This document shows positions 1 to 7,456 of a stretch of DNA of 64,000 bases, one piece after another. Numbering within the stretch: position 1 is the stretch's first letter; every line of letters begins with the position of its first letter. The position numbers were made by a program, and so were the translations under genes. The stretch comes from Thiotrichales bacterium. GTDB lineage: Bacteria > Pseudomonadota > Gammaproteobacteria > Beggiatoales > Beggiatoaceae. Below the pieces are notes generated by a model. It made no database searches. It worked only from the letters and a program-made list of their open reading frames with translations, and was not told where the DNA came from. The DNA lies in contig JADGDE010000006.1 in NCBI GenBank assembly GCA_016745035.1, positions 174,851-238,850 of the forward strand, read 5' to 3'.

Positions 1-183
1 AATTATTCCAAAATAATATCCTACGATGGATGGATTCTATAATTAAAATATTTATAATGTCAAGAATTTTTCTTGTTGTTGCATATAAAGTGATAAATTA
101 GCAATCAAAACTACTGGAAAACTACTGGAAAACTATTGGACATGTATGGACACAGGTGCAACCCGCCCCCCCGCTACTGAATA

Positions 184-345
184 TCAAGCCGCCTCAGTAA
201 TATAAAAAGCCTCATCATTAGCGGCATAAGGATATAGAGAACGATTTTGTTGTTGGACATGAAGCATTAAAAAACTATCCCATTCATTGTTAAAGGTGTC
301 GCTACCTCGTGACGACTTTTTAGGTATCCCTACCTAAAAACTACT
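184..345 (-). pseudogene. Possible C-terminal fragment of an unidentified protein
   Basis: On the minus strand an open frame of about 49 codons ends at a TGA at 184-186. It starts straight after an in-frame TAG near 345 and has no convincing start codon or ribosome binding site. The tail is acidic and ends FYITEAA. The fragment borders stem-loop-rich non-coding DNA, so it looks like the 3' end of a gene truncated by rearrangement. I do not recognise the family, and it could also be a chance open frame. Confidence 0.22.
317..340. repeat. Perfect 10-bp stem-loop
   Basis: TTTTTAGGTA (317-326) and TACCTAAAAA (331-340) are exact inverted repeats around a TCCC loop. T residues lead and A residues follow the stem on either strand, so this is not a classical Rho-independent terminator. 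It belongs to a stem-rich non-coding stretch at about 300-980. Confidence 0.6.
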
Positions 346-647
346 CGCAAACGCGACGTTATCTTAGCCCTGATTCGTCCGTGTCACCTCCCAGCCTACG
401 TATACCATTGCAGCACAAGCTGCTCGGTACACCTCCGGCATGAAGGCTCTCACATGACTTTACGGCAATCATACCGCTGCGCTCAGGCTACACTCCCTAG
501 CGCTCATATACGCCTTCTCGGTCGGCATTGCCTATCACGGACTAAACGCCTTCGCGCGATCGCGCTTTCCATGGCGGTTAGCGAATGAAAAATACAGCGT
601 AAAGCCAACATATCTTTAGTAGAAAACTTAAGTAGAAAGAAACTTAA

Positions 648-708
648 GGACACCCATTAAATTGTCTTTGTTTTTGTTCGGTTTCCCTTAAAATTTTAAT
701 GGGTGTCC
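648..708. repeat. 61-bp inverted-repeat unit with GGACACCCATTAA ends
   Basis: GGACACCCATTAA (648-660) is repeated in inverse orientation as TTAATGGGTGTCC ending at 708, separated by about 35 bp of T-rich DNA. The symmetry resembles a miniature transposable element or insertion-sequence end pair. No transposase lies between the arms. No clear target duplication was seen. Confidence 0.5.
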
Positions 709-744
709 GGTTTAAAATTCTTCCGAGTAGTCCGCGACTAGCCA

Positions 745-980
745 TCATTTCAGAGCGTTGAGATAATGTCGATGTGCAGAGCACGAGGAATTATCTCGCC
801 GCGTCGAAATGTATGAGGCGTTAAGTCATGGGGGAAGGAGTAAACCGTAGCAGCGTAGTGCGAAGGTCTACGGGAGACACCGGACGATAGCATATCAGTC
901 TGAATCTGAGTAGCTCTAAGGACAAGGATGTCCGTGAGCGTCACGAAGCCAGTCTGATATTCCTCTGGTAATATCGACCA
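745..980 (+). other. Stem-loop-rich non-coding segment (possible structured RNA or intron remnant)
   Basis: Several perfect helices can be read: GAGATAAT 760-767 with ATTATCTC 790-797, enclosing GTGC 774-777 / GCAC 781-784; CCGTAG 845-850 with CTACGG 868-873; and ATATCAG 892-898 with CTGATAT 954-960. The last helix encloses GGACA 920-924 / TGTCC 929-933 and CGTGA 933-937 / TCACG 941-945. This density suggests a folded RNA such as a piece of a group II intron or another retroelement RNA. I cannot identify a catalytic core (no domain-V hairpin recognised), so the class remains open. A similar stem-rich character continues leftwards to about 370. Confidence 0.3.
804..842 (+). repeat. 39-bp repeat, copy A
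   Basis: This 39-base stretch recurs in inverted orientation at 2691-2729 with only two mismatches. It lies inside the stem-loop-rich segment, so it is probably part of the same mobile or structural element. The two copies flank the small genes at 1055-2557. Confidence 0.7.
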
Positions 981-1054
981 CTAAAGGACAGTATATTTTT
1001 CATCCTTATGTTTGGTGTATCGATAAAAATTCAGCTAATGAACGTAGGCAATAT

Positions 1055-1297
1055 TTGCGGTCTAAGTTTGAACTTGGTGTGACAACAACAATAAAAGAAA
1101 AAGAAAAAATCGCTTTAAATATGCCATTAGTGCATTTACTCATTTCTTGGGCAGAAGAGCAAAAATACACATTTGAGTTTTCTGTTGATCAAAATTTTTC
1201 AAATAATGAGCCTTATACCTCATCAGTGGTTTTATATGTTTTTTTACTTTTTGCCATGGCTATCTTATTTTTCATTATCATTAGTGCCCCATCGTAG
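1055..1297 (+). CDS. Small membrane-anchored protein, probably the 3' part of a truncated gene
   Basis: The product has one strongly hydrophobic C-terminal segment (about residues 57-77, VVLYVFLLFAMAILFFIII). The only available start is TTG at 1055. The same frame stays open upstream to at least 950 through a protein-like stretch (HPYVWCIDKN), so the true 5' end was probably lost where the structured segment at 745-980 begins. I do not recognise the family. It may be a pseudogene remnant. Confidence 0.35.
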   Translation: MRSKFELGVTTTIKEKEKIALNMPLVHLLISWAEEQKYTFEFSVDQNFSNNEPYTSSVVLYVFLLFAMAILFFIIISAPS

Positions 1298-1399
1298 GAA
1301 TAAATCAGAAACCTACTTAAATAATAGGCTGAGTTAACACTCTATTTATATGATTCTCTTAAATTTTTTGAACACAATTAATATAGAGAAGTCAATTTA

Positions 1400-1651
1400 A
1401 TGAAAAAACAAATATTAAATATTTTATTGAATATAGTCTTATTAATAATAACTTTTTATATGTCATATTCTATAATAATAAAAAGTGAACATATTAATGA
1501 ATTAGAGAAAATAATATTATCAGACAATAGAATTCTTGCTTTTATCTCATTAAATGTCTTTATCCTTATAAATCTAGGGCAATTATCAGAAAGAATACAC
1601 AATATACGGAAAGAAAAAAAGATAAATTCAACTAAACTGGACACCAAATGA
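1400..1651 (+). CDS. Small two-helix membrane protein, hypothetical
   Basis: The 83-residue product is very AT-rich. A hydrophobic segment lies at about residues 7-27 and a second at about 46-60, followed by a lysine-rich tail. Upstream, GAGAAG lies about 8 bases before the ATG and may serve as the ribosome binding site. The composition differs from the core genes to the right and fits the accessory island. No family recognised. Confidence 0.4.
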   Translation: MKKQILNILLNIVLLIITFYMSYSIIIKSEHINELEKIILSDNRILAFISLNVFILINLGQLSERIHNIRKEKKINSTKLDTK

Positions 1652-1704
1652 GTGTCATAAATTTTTTCTTTGACGTTAGCCCCTCCCTCACATGGATATA
1701 TTGA

Positions 1705-1845
1705 ATGAGTAAAATTATTGGCAAATGGAAAATCACTGAAATGGAACCGTGGCGAAAAAAAATTAGACATCCATTAAAAAGCATCGACATCACCAAACAG
1801 CACTGTTATATTCATGGCGCTTTGACAAAAAAATACGTCAAATAA
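1705..1845 (+). pseudogene. Truncated fragment of a GKWxITEME-type conserved hypothetical protein
   Basis: A 46-codon open frame begins MSKIIGKWKITEMEPW. As I recall the family, widespread small hypothetical proteins begin GKWRITEME and then continue with an acidic WD..D stretch and a longer body. Here the sequence turns basic after about residue 18 and stops early, so I read it as an N-terminal fragment fused to unrelated sequence. Function of the family is unknown to me. Confidence 0.4.
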
Positions 1846-1906
1846 CTTCATGTTCGGCAATCGAACTGAGGTCAATGGTTAGCTGCGATATTAAGATGTA
1901 AAGAAT

Positions 1907-2557
1907 ATGGATGATATAGAACAACAGGAATTAGAAAAAGCATTGATGGGCGTGGGAGTGCGTCCAACTTCAACACGGGTGATTGGTATTCGAGGTGACC
2001 AAAGCTTACGCGATACTGTCTACACCCGCCAGCATGTCCCTAATTTTTCCGACCAATATATTGATGAAATCAGCCATATTTTTTATACCTTATTGACCGA
2101 AACGGGGATTCATCGCTTATCGGTCGGTTTTCATGATAATGAAGTCAAAACTTTTTCAGTCTTAGACCCTTTAAATATGGAAATGCATCGCTTAGAAGAC
2201 TTAGTTCGAGATTCCTATCGCCGGGCTAATTTCCCCTCTTTGAGTTATGAAGAAAAAAGTACCTATATTTCACGTTTATATCAGCATGTGCTGGGGGATA
2301 ATGAATTGCACAAACGTCCTTTTTGGCGTGAGCAAATTGCCAAACGTAATCAAGATTTGGACTTACCCAATCGCGATGATTTACGCAAACTCACTGACTC
2401 GATTCCCGTTTTGCGCAAAATTGAAGGCTATTTTTTGCGCTCCGCGATAATTAACTTATTTAACAACACCCTGTCTTTGTCGTTTAATTGTGATGGTACG
2501 CAGTTAATGGCAATTGCCGCTTTTGAAGAATTTTTACAGACTAATTTTGATAACTAA
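1907..2557 (+). CDS. Conserved-looking hypothetical protein, 216 aa
   Basis: Soluble protein without signal peptide or membrane segment, acidic at the N-terminus, with charged helix-like stretches and a hydrophobic C-terminus (LMAIAAFEEFL). No catalytic motif recognised. Codon use is less AT-biased than the small genes to its left. The TAA stop (2555-2557) is also the last triplet of the 7-bp target duplication of the inverted-repeat element that starts at 2558, so the element inserted exactly at the end of this gene without changing the protein. Confidence 0.55.
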   Translation: MDDIEQQELEKALMGVGVRPTSTRVIGIRGDQSLRDTVYTRQHVPNFSDQYIDEISHIFYTLLTETGIHRLSVGFHDNEVKTFSVLDPLNMEMHRLEDLVRDSYRRANFPSLSYEEKSTYISRLYQHVLGDNELHKRPFWREQIAKRNQDLDLPNRDDLRKLTDSIPVLRKIEGYFLRSAIINLFNNTLSLSFNCDGTQLMAIAAFEEFLQTNFDN

Positions 2558-2642
2558 CTGATGTTACGCAAAGGCTAAGCTTCACTAGGCAGGTGGAAAA
2601 TCACACTATTGTGATAAAAACCAGATTAGTGCGTAACATCAG
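2558..2642 (+). mobile_element. MITE-like element, short copy 1
   Basis: The ends CTGATGTTACGC and GCGTAACATCAG are perfect inverted repeats. The 85-bp copy lacks the internal hairpin of the longer copies. Flanks read TAACTAA (2551-2557) and TAACCAA (2643-2649), a 7-bp direct repeat with one mismatch. No open frame inside. Same family as 4075-4207, 35727-35850, 56101-56161 and 62739-62870. Confidence 0.8.
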
Positions 2643-2690
2643 TAACCAAGGGAATCTCAGAGTGGATTCGTAACCCCCTGTCTTAAGGGC

Positions 2691-2729
2691 TACTCCTTCT
2701 CCCATGACTTAACGTCTCATACATTTCGA
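2691..2729 (-). repeat. 39-bp repeat, copy B (inverted)
   Basis: Reverse complement of 804-842 with two mismatches. It lies in the roughly 280-bp non-coding stretch between the short inverted-repeat element and the next gene. The rest of that stretch (2643-2929) shows only small hairpins and no convincing gene. Confidence 0.65.
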
Positions 2730-2929
2730 TACTTCGGTTAGTGCCCTTCTATGTCTCACGGCGATCTCAAACAAGCTTTATTGAAAATAATTTTCACGGA
2801 GTGAAATATTTGGCAGTACGTTTATCCCAAAAAATGGTTATGGATTATCTCGCGCTCTCTCGAAGCGGAAGGATTATGCTATCCTCCGACTTGTGTGATA
2901 TATGAGCACTTAGAAACAGAGATAAACAC

Positions 2930-3667
2930 ATGCTATTGAACTTATTTTCTAAAGCCCCTTTACTTGAACAAGAATCTAGCCAGTGGCTTAGGCAAAGCTT
3001 TAATTGGTGTATGAACCAATTCGACAGCCATTACTTTTACCAAAAAACCATGTTGGTCTTGCCTTCTAATCGGTTTTTCCCAGGGCGTGTGGATTCCCAT
3101 CAAGGTATGGCTGAACTGATTTTTGAGCGGGTGCAAGACTATGCAGGGATGAAGCATTGGCCTTTTGCAGTCTTGCCTCCGAATGCTTGTGCAACAGATA
3201 CACCCCAACAAATTTTGATCAGCGGCAATGCTAGAGGTGTTACTGAACCCGCGCCTGCCAACGCACAGCGCTTGCCTGTGTATTACGACCCTCGGCATGT
3301 GAATAACCCAGAGGCGATGATTGCCAATTATGCCCATACTTTGGCACATTATCTGGTTTCCACTGCTAAAAAAGCACCACCTGGAGAGGCTGAGCATTTT
3401 CCCTATGCAACCGAGGTTTTAGCGATTTTTATGGGTTTTGGTGTGATGTTCGCCAACAGTGCCTTCACGCATCAAGTTGGCTGCGGTGGGTGTCAGAAAG
3501 TCGGGCGAGCCGCTTTTTTATCTGAAGATGAGGCTACCTACACCTTGGCAATTTTTTGTGTGTTGAAAAAAATCCCTGCCAATACCGTTACGCCACATTT
3601 GAAAAAACATTTACGCGGCTTTTTCAAACGGGCAATGAAAGAAATATCCGTTGATAATGCCCAATAA
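2930..3667 (+). CDS. Conserved hypothetical protein with HTLAH and CGGC motifs, 245 aa
   Basis: I recognise the pattern of a conserved but unnamed bacterial family. It has an early segment LPSNRFFPG, then AGMKHWP, a histidine-rich helix NYAHTLAHYL at about residues 131-141, and ATEVLAIFMGFGVMFANSAF at about 162-181. A CGGC pair near residues 186-189 could bind metal or iron-sulfur. No signal peptide or membrane helix is obvious. AGAGATAAACAC precedes the ATG. A metal-dependent activity is only a guess from the His and Cys motifs. Confidence 0.55.
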   Translation: MLLNLFSKAPLLEQESSQWLRQSFNWCMNQFDSHYFYQKTMLVLPSNRFFPGRVDSHQGMAELIFERVQDYAGMKHWPFAVLPPNACATDTPQQILISGNARGVTEPAPANAQRLPVYYDPRHVNNPEAMIANYAHTLAHYLVSTAKKAPPGEAEHFPYATEVLAIFMGFGVMFANSAFTHQVGCGGCQKVGRAAFLSEDEATYTLAIFCVLKKIPANTVTPHLKKHLRGFFKRAMKEISVDNAQ

Positions 3668-3712
3668 AATGCTCTTGAGTTTATTTGAACAAGCTTAGCC
3701 ACGCTAAAATTG

Positions 3713-3912
3713 AAAACCAAACACAAACACGACCAATAAAATCACAGCAAGAATGATTAATTTGCTAGGTCTGCGGCTTGTTGGATAACTGTGCGCTTAG
3801 CTTCGCTTAAAAGGGCACAGCGCGATAGAGGCTTAAAAAACGGTGAATAAGGTCACTAAACCCATCCTTGTGTGTTGTTTGAAAGCGGGGATAATCAGCA
3901 ATTGCGGTTTTT
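3713..3912 (-). pseudogene. Decayed partial copy of the NuoM-like gene at 8856-10328
   Basis: On the minus strand this stretch closely resembles about 8922-9133, the C-terminal coding part of the NuoM-like carbon-uptake subunit. Shared strings include GGCTTGTTGGATAAC, AATAAGGTCACTAAACC and TGTGTGTTGTTTGAAAGCG. About 30 bases present at 9045-9080 are missing and many substitutions break the frame. No start or upstream part of the gene is present, so it is a dead fragment from a partial duplication. Confidence 0.8.
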
Positions 3913-3933
3913 TATTGAGAAGCCTTTATCACA

Positions 3934-5027
3934 TCAGTTAAATAACGCCATGACATCTTTAGCTGAGAGTAGTTTTTCATAGCTGGTATATCTTGCGCTT
4001 TGCAGCATCCCTTGTTTTGCATTAGCAAATTTTATGGGAGGGATTTTTTTTGCGGCGCTAACAAAATTTAATTTCTGATGTTACGCAAAGGCTTCTTTTT
4101 CTGCCTTAAGGGCAGAAAAAACCGCCATTGCTGCACGGCTAGGCTCCACTAGGCAGGTGGAAAATCACACTATTGTGGATAAAAACCGGCTTAGTGCGTA
4201 ACATCAGTTAATTTGTACTTTCCACCATCACCATACGGCTCAATTGACTCAACTTCTGCGTAATGGGTAACGGCTGATATGGGGGCGGTTTGATAGGCTG
4301 CGATATATTTTATATCTTTTAATTTTCCACCACCGATACGAATGGCATACCAGCTATTTTCCCCTAAAAATACTTTTTTGAAGCCGTCTTCTTGGGCAGG
4401 CACAATAATCGTATTTAAAACATTTTGCTTTTTGGGTTTTTCTTGAAGGGAGATATTTATTTTCTTTGCCTCTTCAAAAACTCTGATTTCAACAAGGGGG
4501 AGAATACTGAGTATTTCATTTAAAAATGCTTGTGTATCCGCTTTTTCGGATTCGGTTAAAATCGGTTCTGTGGGGGTTGCGCTGTTATTTAATTCGCATC
4601 TATTCACATCAATTGCTTGTTGGATAAGCGCCCATTCAAGCCAAGTTATATGTGCTCTATTGAGACCGCCATTGCTGGAAACAAACACCAAGACCTTATC
4701 CCAAAACTCTTTCTTGCGTTCGTGTGATTCTATTCTTTTTTTAACCCCATCTCCTTGCCCAATGTATATCATTGGCAAATCATTGCCATCTTGATACCCC
4801 ATTAAAATATAGATGCCCGCTTGCTCTAACTCTTTTCTGGTTTTGTGTTTAGCCCAAGCATCACGCGAAATTTCTAAACCAATCCCCGTCCAATTCATTT
4901 TATCAATGATTTTGAGGCTGCTTGGATCGCCATCTGGGACAAAAAGTCTAATTGTGTAGGGTTTCGGCATTGTTTTCGAATATTCTTTGATACACAGAAA
5001 CTCGTGGATAAAAATCTGGATATCCAT
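3934..5027 (-). pseudogene. GIY-YIG nuclease-family gene with DUF4357-like end, interrupted by a MITE-like element
   Basis: The intact part runs from 5027 down to 4209. After about 80 residues comes a GIY-YIG-type core: GIYILMGY, then PMIYIGQGDGVKKR, then FWDKVLVFVS and AHITWLEWALI. The remaining frame reaches a false stop at 4191-4193 that lies inside the inserted element (4075-4207), adding only TDVTH. Beyond the element the true C-terminus survives: 4074 to 3934 reads KLNFVSAAKK...GMLQSARYTSYEKLLSAK...LFN and ends in TGA. Its RYTSYEKL pattern is what I associate with DUF4357. Removing the element and one 7-bp repeat restores a 317-codon frame. Such proteins often accompany restriction or defence genes, and this one sits beside the ABC-3C-like cluster. 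The 278-residue truncated form may still be made. Confidence 0.85.
4075..4207 (+). mobile_element. MITE-like element, long copy 2, inserted in the GIY-YIG gene
   Basis: CTGATGTTACGC (4075-4086) and GCGTAACATCAG (4196-4207) form 12-bp terminal inverted repeats. The flanks TTAATTT (4068-4074) and TTAATTT (4208-4214) are a perfect 7-bp target duplication. The interior holds a 10-bp stem TTTTTCTGCC 4096-4105 / GGCAGAAAAA 4111-4120 and a smaller CCAC/GTGG hairpin near 4147-4160. There is no open frame, so it must be mobilised in trans. Confidence 0.9.
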
Positions 5028-5073
5028 GTAAATAATGTATAGTATTTATCTGGGTTTCTACAACTTTTATCTA

Positions 5074-6960
5074 TTACCTGATTTTAAGTGATTTATTCTC
5101 GTCATAATAAAACTCACCTACGCAATACCTTGAGTCATTTAAATCATCATCAATCATAGATGTTGTAAATATTATTTGATGAGGAATATTTATTGCTGCT
5201 GAAACACGAATTATCTCATTCTGGAATATATGACTTCTTTCAGGCTCCATCCCTTTATCCTCAATATTATCCATTATCAAGAATCTTGGATATAAAAATG
5301 ATGTATCCTCACAAGATCCCTGAAATAAAGCTAATCGAAACGCATTTTTTAAATAAACCATTGAACTAGCAGAAAAAAGTACGCGCTCATCTACTGACAC
5401 TCTATCTTCTTTGAAATCAAACTCAATGTTTTTCGCATTATTAAAAGCCTCTTCATGGTTGAGGTCGGCATGTATGATTTGCATAGTAAATTTTGAAATC
5501 ATTTTTTTCTTAGACTTCATTTCCCTTTCAATACTTGACTCAAACCCCTTCACAATATCAGAAAGATGGTTAAATTCTTTTTGAATAGCATCCCTCTCAC
5601 TATATAATTCGTATAGATTAGAAAATCTTAATTTTGCAAAACCTAACTGCTGAATTTCTCTAGAAATTGTACCAATATTAATTAAAATATCACGCCCCTT
5701 TTGGCTCATTTGTTTAATTGGTTTTTCAATAATTTCTAGTTTTGATTTTTTTAATTTAAGATTGTTAGAGGTTTCAGATATGTCTGATTCAAGCTTAGTT
5801 AGTTCTTTTTGTCGTAATGAAATCATAATATTTGACTCAGATATTTGAAATTCTATTTCCTTTCTTATCTTAAAAGTTGGATCAAACTTAGTTTCATTAT
5901 TAGGAGTATCATTTCCACATAATCCACAATGGTTTACAGAAGAATTATTACATGTAGGCTGAAAGCAGGAGGGGCAATATTTAAAACCTATATTAGATAA
6001 GGCATCTATTGTTCGTGAAGAATCCTCAAGTGCCTCAAGCCTAGATAGTAAAGATTTAATAAATCTTTCTGAATCAGACAGTTCAAAATTTACACTTAAT
6101 TTTCTATTTTCAAATGATTGCAAGGCACTTCTAAGTTCTCTTATTTCATCTCTTAGAGTATTAGAAATACTATTTTCAGTATTAATATCTTTAGGATCTT
6201 CTGAATCTAATTTTCGTTCTAAATTTGCAAGTTCAGTCTCTTTATTAGCAATTTCTATATCAATAGCTTCAGCAGTTCTTATTTCATTTCCAAAAAATTT
6301 ATGAAGTGTACCAATTTCATCAATTTTTTTACCTAGATTAGAATCAAGCTTTTGTAGTCTAACTCTATGTTGGTACAGATTTAGGTCGGAAAGCCCAATT
6401 AACAATTCACCAATAGCTTTTCTTTTATTTGCATTATCAAACTTATCAAACTTAAAAAGCCTATCTAATGATGTCATTTGATCAACATACATTAACCTAA
6501 GTAGCTGATGAAGAGTAATACTATTAGAGCTATCTGACTTTGTATAAGGAATCCCAAGTTCTTTTAAAATAACTTGATAGAAGCTTTCCTTGTTTTCTGT
6601 AGCAGAATATGGATATCTAAACCAATTAGTAATTTCAATAGCTATACTAGCATCATAAGTACCTTCGACTATATCCATTCCAGCTTTTGATGATTCACGT
6701 ATCTCTCTACGTAAAGTAAATACTTTACCACTCAAGTTGACTTCAATATAAGTAAAACTACAACTAGATGCTTCCTCTTTCCATTTTGTCAACTCACCAC
6801 CAAGGGAATAAAAAATAAAATCTGCAATAGTTGATTTTCCAGAGCTATTTTTTCCTCTAATTATATTTACTCCAGAGTGAAATTTCTCATTATAGACAAT
6901 ATTTTTACCTTTGGTAATTACCAAACGATTGACTATGATAAACGGTTTAAATTGCATCAT
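5074..6960 (-). CDS. SMC/Rad50-like ABC ATPase of an ABC-three-component-type system
   Basis: 628-residue P-loop ATPase. Walker A is GKNSSGKST at residues 36-44. Long heptad-like coiled-coil stretches cover about 190-300 and 370-480. Between them a zinc-hook-like cluster has CPSC near 329 and CGLC near 350. A Walker B-like FLIMDN lies near 560. This layout matches RecN/Rad50-type ATPases that power conflict systems. The start overlaps the preceding gene's stop by 14 bp, so translation is coupled. With its three upstream neighbours it fits the ABC-3C pattern described from comparative genomics. Assignment of the partners is by resemblance, not by search. The gene is strongly AT-rich, suggesting horizontal origin. 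Confidence 0.8.
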   Translation of the reverse strand: MMQFKPFIIVNRLVITKGKNIVYNEKFHSGVNIIRGKNSSGKSTIADFIFYSLGGELTKWKEEASSCSFTYIEVNLSGKVFTLRREIRESSKAGMDIVEGTYDASIAIEITNWFRYPYSATENKESFYQVILKELGIPYTKSDSSNSITLHQLLRLMYVDQMTSLDRLFKFDKFDNANKRKAIGELLIGLSDLNLYQHRVRLQKLDSNLGKKIDEIGTLHKFFGNEIRTAEAIDIEIANKETELANLERKLDSEDPKDINTENSISNTLRDEIRELRSALQSFENRKLSVNFELSDSERFIKSLLSRLEALEDSSRTIDALSNIGFKYCPSCFQPTCNNSSVNHCGLCGNDTPNNETKFDPTFKIRKEIEFQISESNIMISLRQKELTKLESDISETSNNLKLKKSKLEIIEKPIKQMSQKGRDILINIGTISREIQQLGFAKLRFSNLYELYSERDAIQKEFNHLSDIVKGFESSIEREMKSKKKMISKFTMQIIHADLNHEEAFNNAKNIEFDFKEDRVSVDERVLFSASSMVYLKNAFRLALFQGSCEDTSFLYPRFLIMDNIEDKGMEPERSHIFQNEIIRVSAAINIPHQIIFTTSMIDDDLNDSRYCVGEFYYDENKSLKIR

Positions 6961-7453
6961 ATCTGTATTCCATTAGTCCTGTTCTACTTTTTAACCCATT
7001 TTTCCCATGAAGATTACACTGTGACAATACACCAACAAGTGCTATAAAGAATTCATTAGATGTAAACCCATTAGCATTAATCAAATCTATTATTTCTTTA
7101 TCTTCAAAATTTTTTCCAACAGACAACCACCTATGTTCATCAAAATATATTATTTCCTTGGATCTTAATATATCCAGTGCCTGCGACTGAAAATCTCCCA
7201 TTTCTGAAAATAAAATTTTATTACTTGGTAAGTTTTCATAAGGTATATTTAATGTTTGTGCTCTCTTTTTAATCAAGACATTACCTTTAGCCCTAGGTAA
7301 CGTTATATTTGAAATAAGATGAGGAAATACAAAATAAAAATCAATTATTTTTAGCCTATCAATCTCTATCTTTTTATTTGTTAATAATTTCAGAATTGAA
7401 AGAATTCTAAATGTACAGTGAAATACATCATTTCTTTGATGATAAATGAGCAT
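6947..7453 (-). CDS. Probable ABC-3C middle-component protein
   Basis: 168-residue soluble protein beginning MLIYHQRNDVFHCTFRIL and containing IEIDRLKIIDFYFVFPHL. The Y-H..D..HC.FR opening and LDFY/FPHL motif match what I recall of ABC-three-component middle components (type 5 most likely). It starts 3 bp after the stop of the 212-residue protein and overlaps the ATPase start, so the three genes form one operon. The role is inferred: an adaptor joining the ATPase to the sensor/effector protein. A winged-helix-like fold is possible. Confidence 0.6.
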   Translation of the reverse strand: MLIYHQRNDVFHCTFRILSILKLLTNKKIEIDRLKIIDFYFVFPHLISNITLPRAKGNVLIKKRAQTLNIPYENLPSNKILFSEMGDFQSQALDILRSKEIIYFDEHRWLSVGKNFEDKEIIDLINANGFTSNEFFIALVGVLSQCNLHGKNGLKSRTGLMEYRYDAI

Positions 7454-7456
7454 GTA

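Noticed and set aside
64..190. Short tandem ACTACTGGAAA repeats (about 110-140) as a CRISPR array
   Set aside because: Only two or three 11-bp repeats occur without spacers of constant length, and there are no cas genes in the window.
4191..5027. The GIY-YIG protein as a complete 278-residue gene
   Set aside because: Its last residues and stop lie inside the mobile element, and the real C-terminus can be read on the other side.
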